Shown: one piece after another, positions 63,973 to 64,000 of the stretch
How the letters are laid out: each line of letters opens with the position of its first letter
How positions within the stretch are numbered: the stretch's first letter is position 1
Source of the DNA: Neptuniibacter sp. 1_MG-2023
GTDB taxonomy: Bacteria > Pseudomonadota > Gammaproteobacteria > Pseudomonadales > Balneatricaceae
Direction: 5' to 3'
Assembly: GCF_030547185.1 (NCBI RefSeq)
Contig: NZ_JAUOQR010000011.1
Location: 1-64,000, forward strand
DNA length: 64,000 bases
Notes under the pieces: model-generated
The model's input: the letters and a program-made list of their open reading frames with translations, nothing else
What the model was told of the DNA's origin: nothing
Databases searched by the model: none
Program-made: the position numbers and the translations under genes

Positions 63973-64000
63973 GCGCGGAGTATGGTGCATCAAGTTGATA

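Overview
The window looks like chromosomal DNA of a marine, flagellated, metabolically versatile gammaproteobacterium, most likely from the Oceanospirillaceae or Amphritea/Neptunomonas-like group. This placement is inference: it rests on the moderately low GC, the AcrAB/OprM-type pump, the TctCBA uptake system, the chemoreceptors, the FMN riboswitch and the general flavour of the proteins. No rRNA or tRNA gene was recognised.

Region by region. 0-17 kb is mostly housekeeping or conserved accessory genes: the end of isocitrate lyase (aceA), an MFS carrier, a thioesterase, a membrane FKBP, a methyltransferase, a transmembrane chemoreceptor, a divergent HxlR regulator/DUF4242 pair with a palindromic operator, a RhlE-like helicase facing a short Rho-like ATPase, RsuA, a Bax-inhibitor-1 protein, a GhrA-type reductase and a peroxiredoxin. 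17.6-25.6 kb is a tripartite RND efflux operon followed by its own OmpR-type two-component system. 25.6-29 kb carries an NAD(P)-binding protein and katG.

29-31.2 kb is an accessory patch: two toxin-antitoxin modules (the toxin of one is frameshifted), nested direct repeats with inverted ends, and a hairpin element that recurs at 50.9 kb. 31.2-43 kb holds mtfA, a riboswitch-controlled ribH paralogue, dps, a ferritin-like/ZIP operon, a decayed Bax-inhibitor remnant, an unusual zinc-finger FAD monooxygenase, an RRM protein, a small alarmone-hydrolase-like HD protein, a 7TM diguanylate cyclase and a uracil-DNA-glycosylase-family protein. 43.2-48.9 kb is tctCBA, divergent from a CitA/CitB-type two-component system that probably controls it.

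49-51 kb and 59.9-63.9 kb contain minus-strand genes that are small, unrelated and in several cases followed by integron attC-like sites (best at 50445-50498 and 60832-60888). I read these as integrase-less cassette clusters or the tail of an array; the 29 kb toxin-antitoxin locus ends in a similar but decayed site. Between them, 51.3-58.3 kb holds an unknown exported two-gene locus, a transglutaminase-like protein, a soluble chemoreceptor fused to a solute-binding domain, and a tiny exported protein with a repeated motif.

The strongest candidates for under-described biology are the dispersed gene cassettes, the Rho ATPase lacking its RNA-binding N-terminus, the cytoplasmic chemoreceptor/binding-protein fusion, and the conserved-loop hairpin family.
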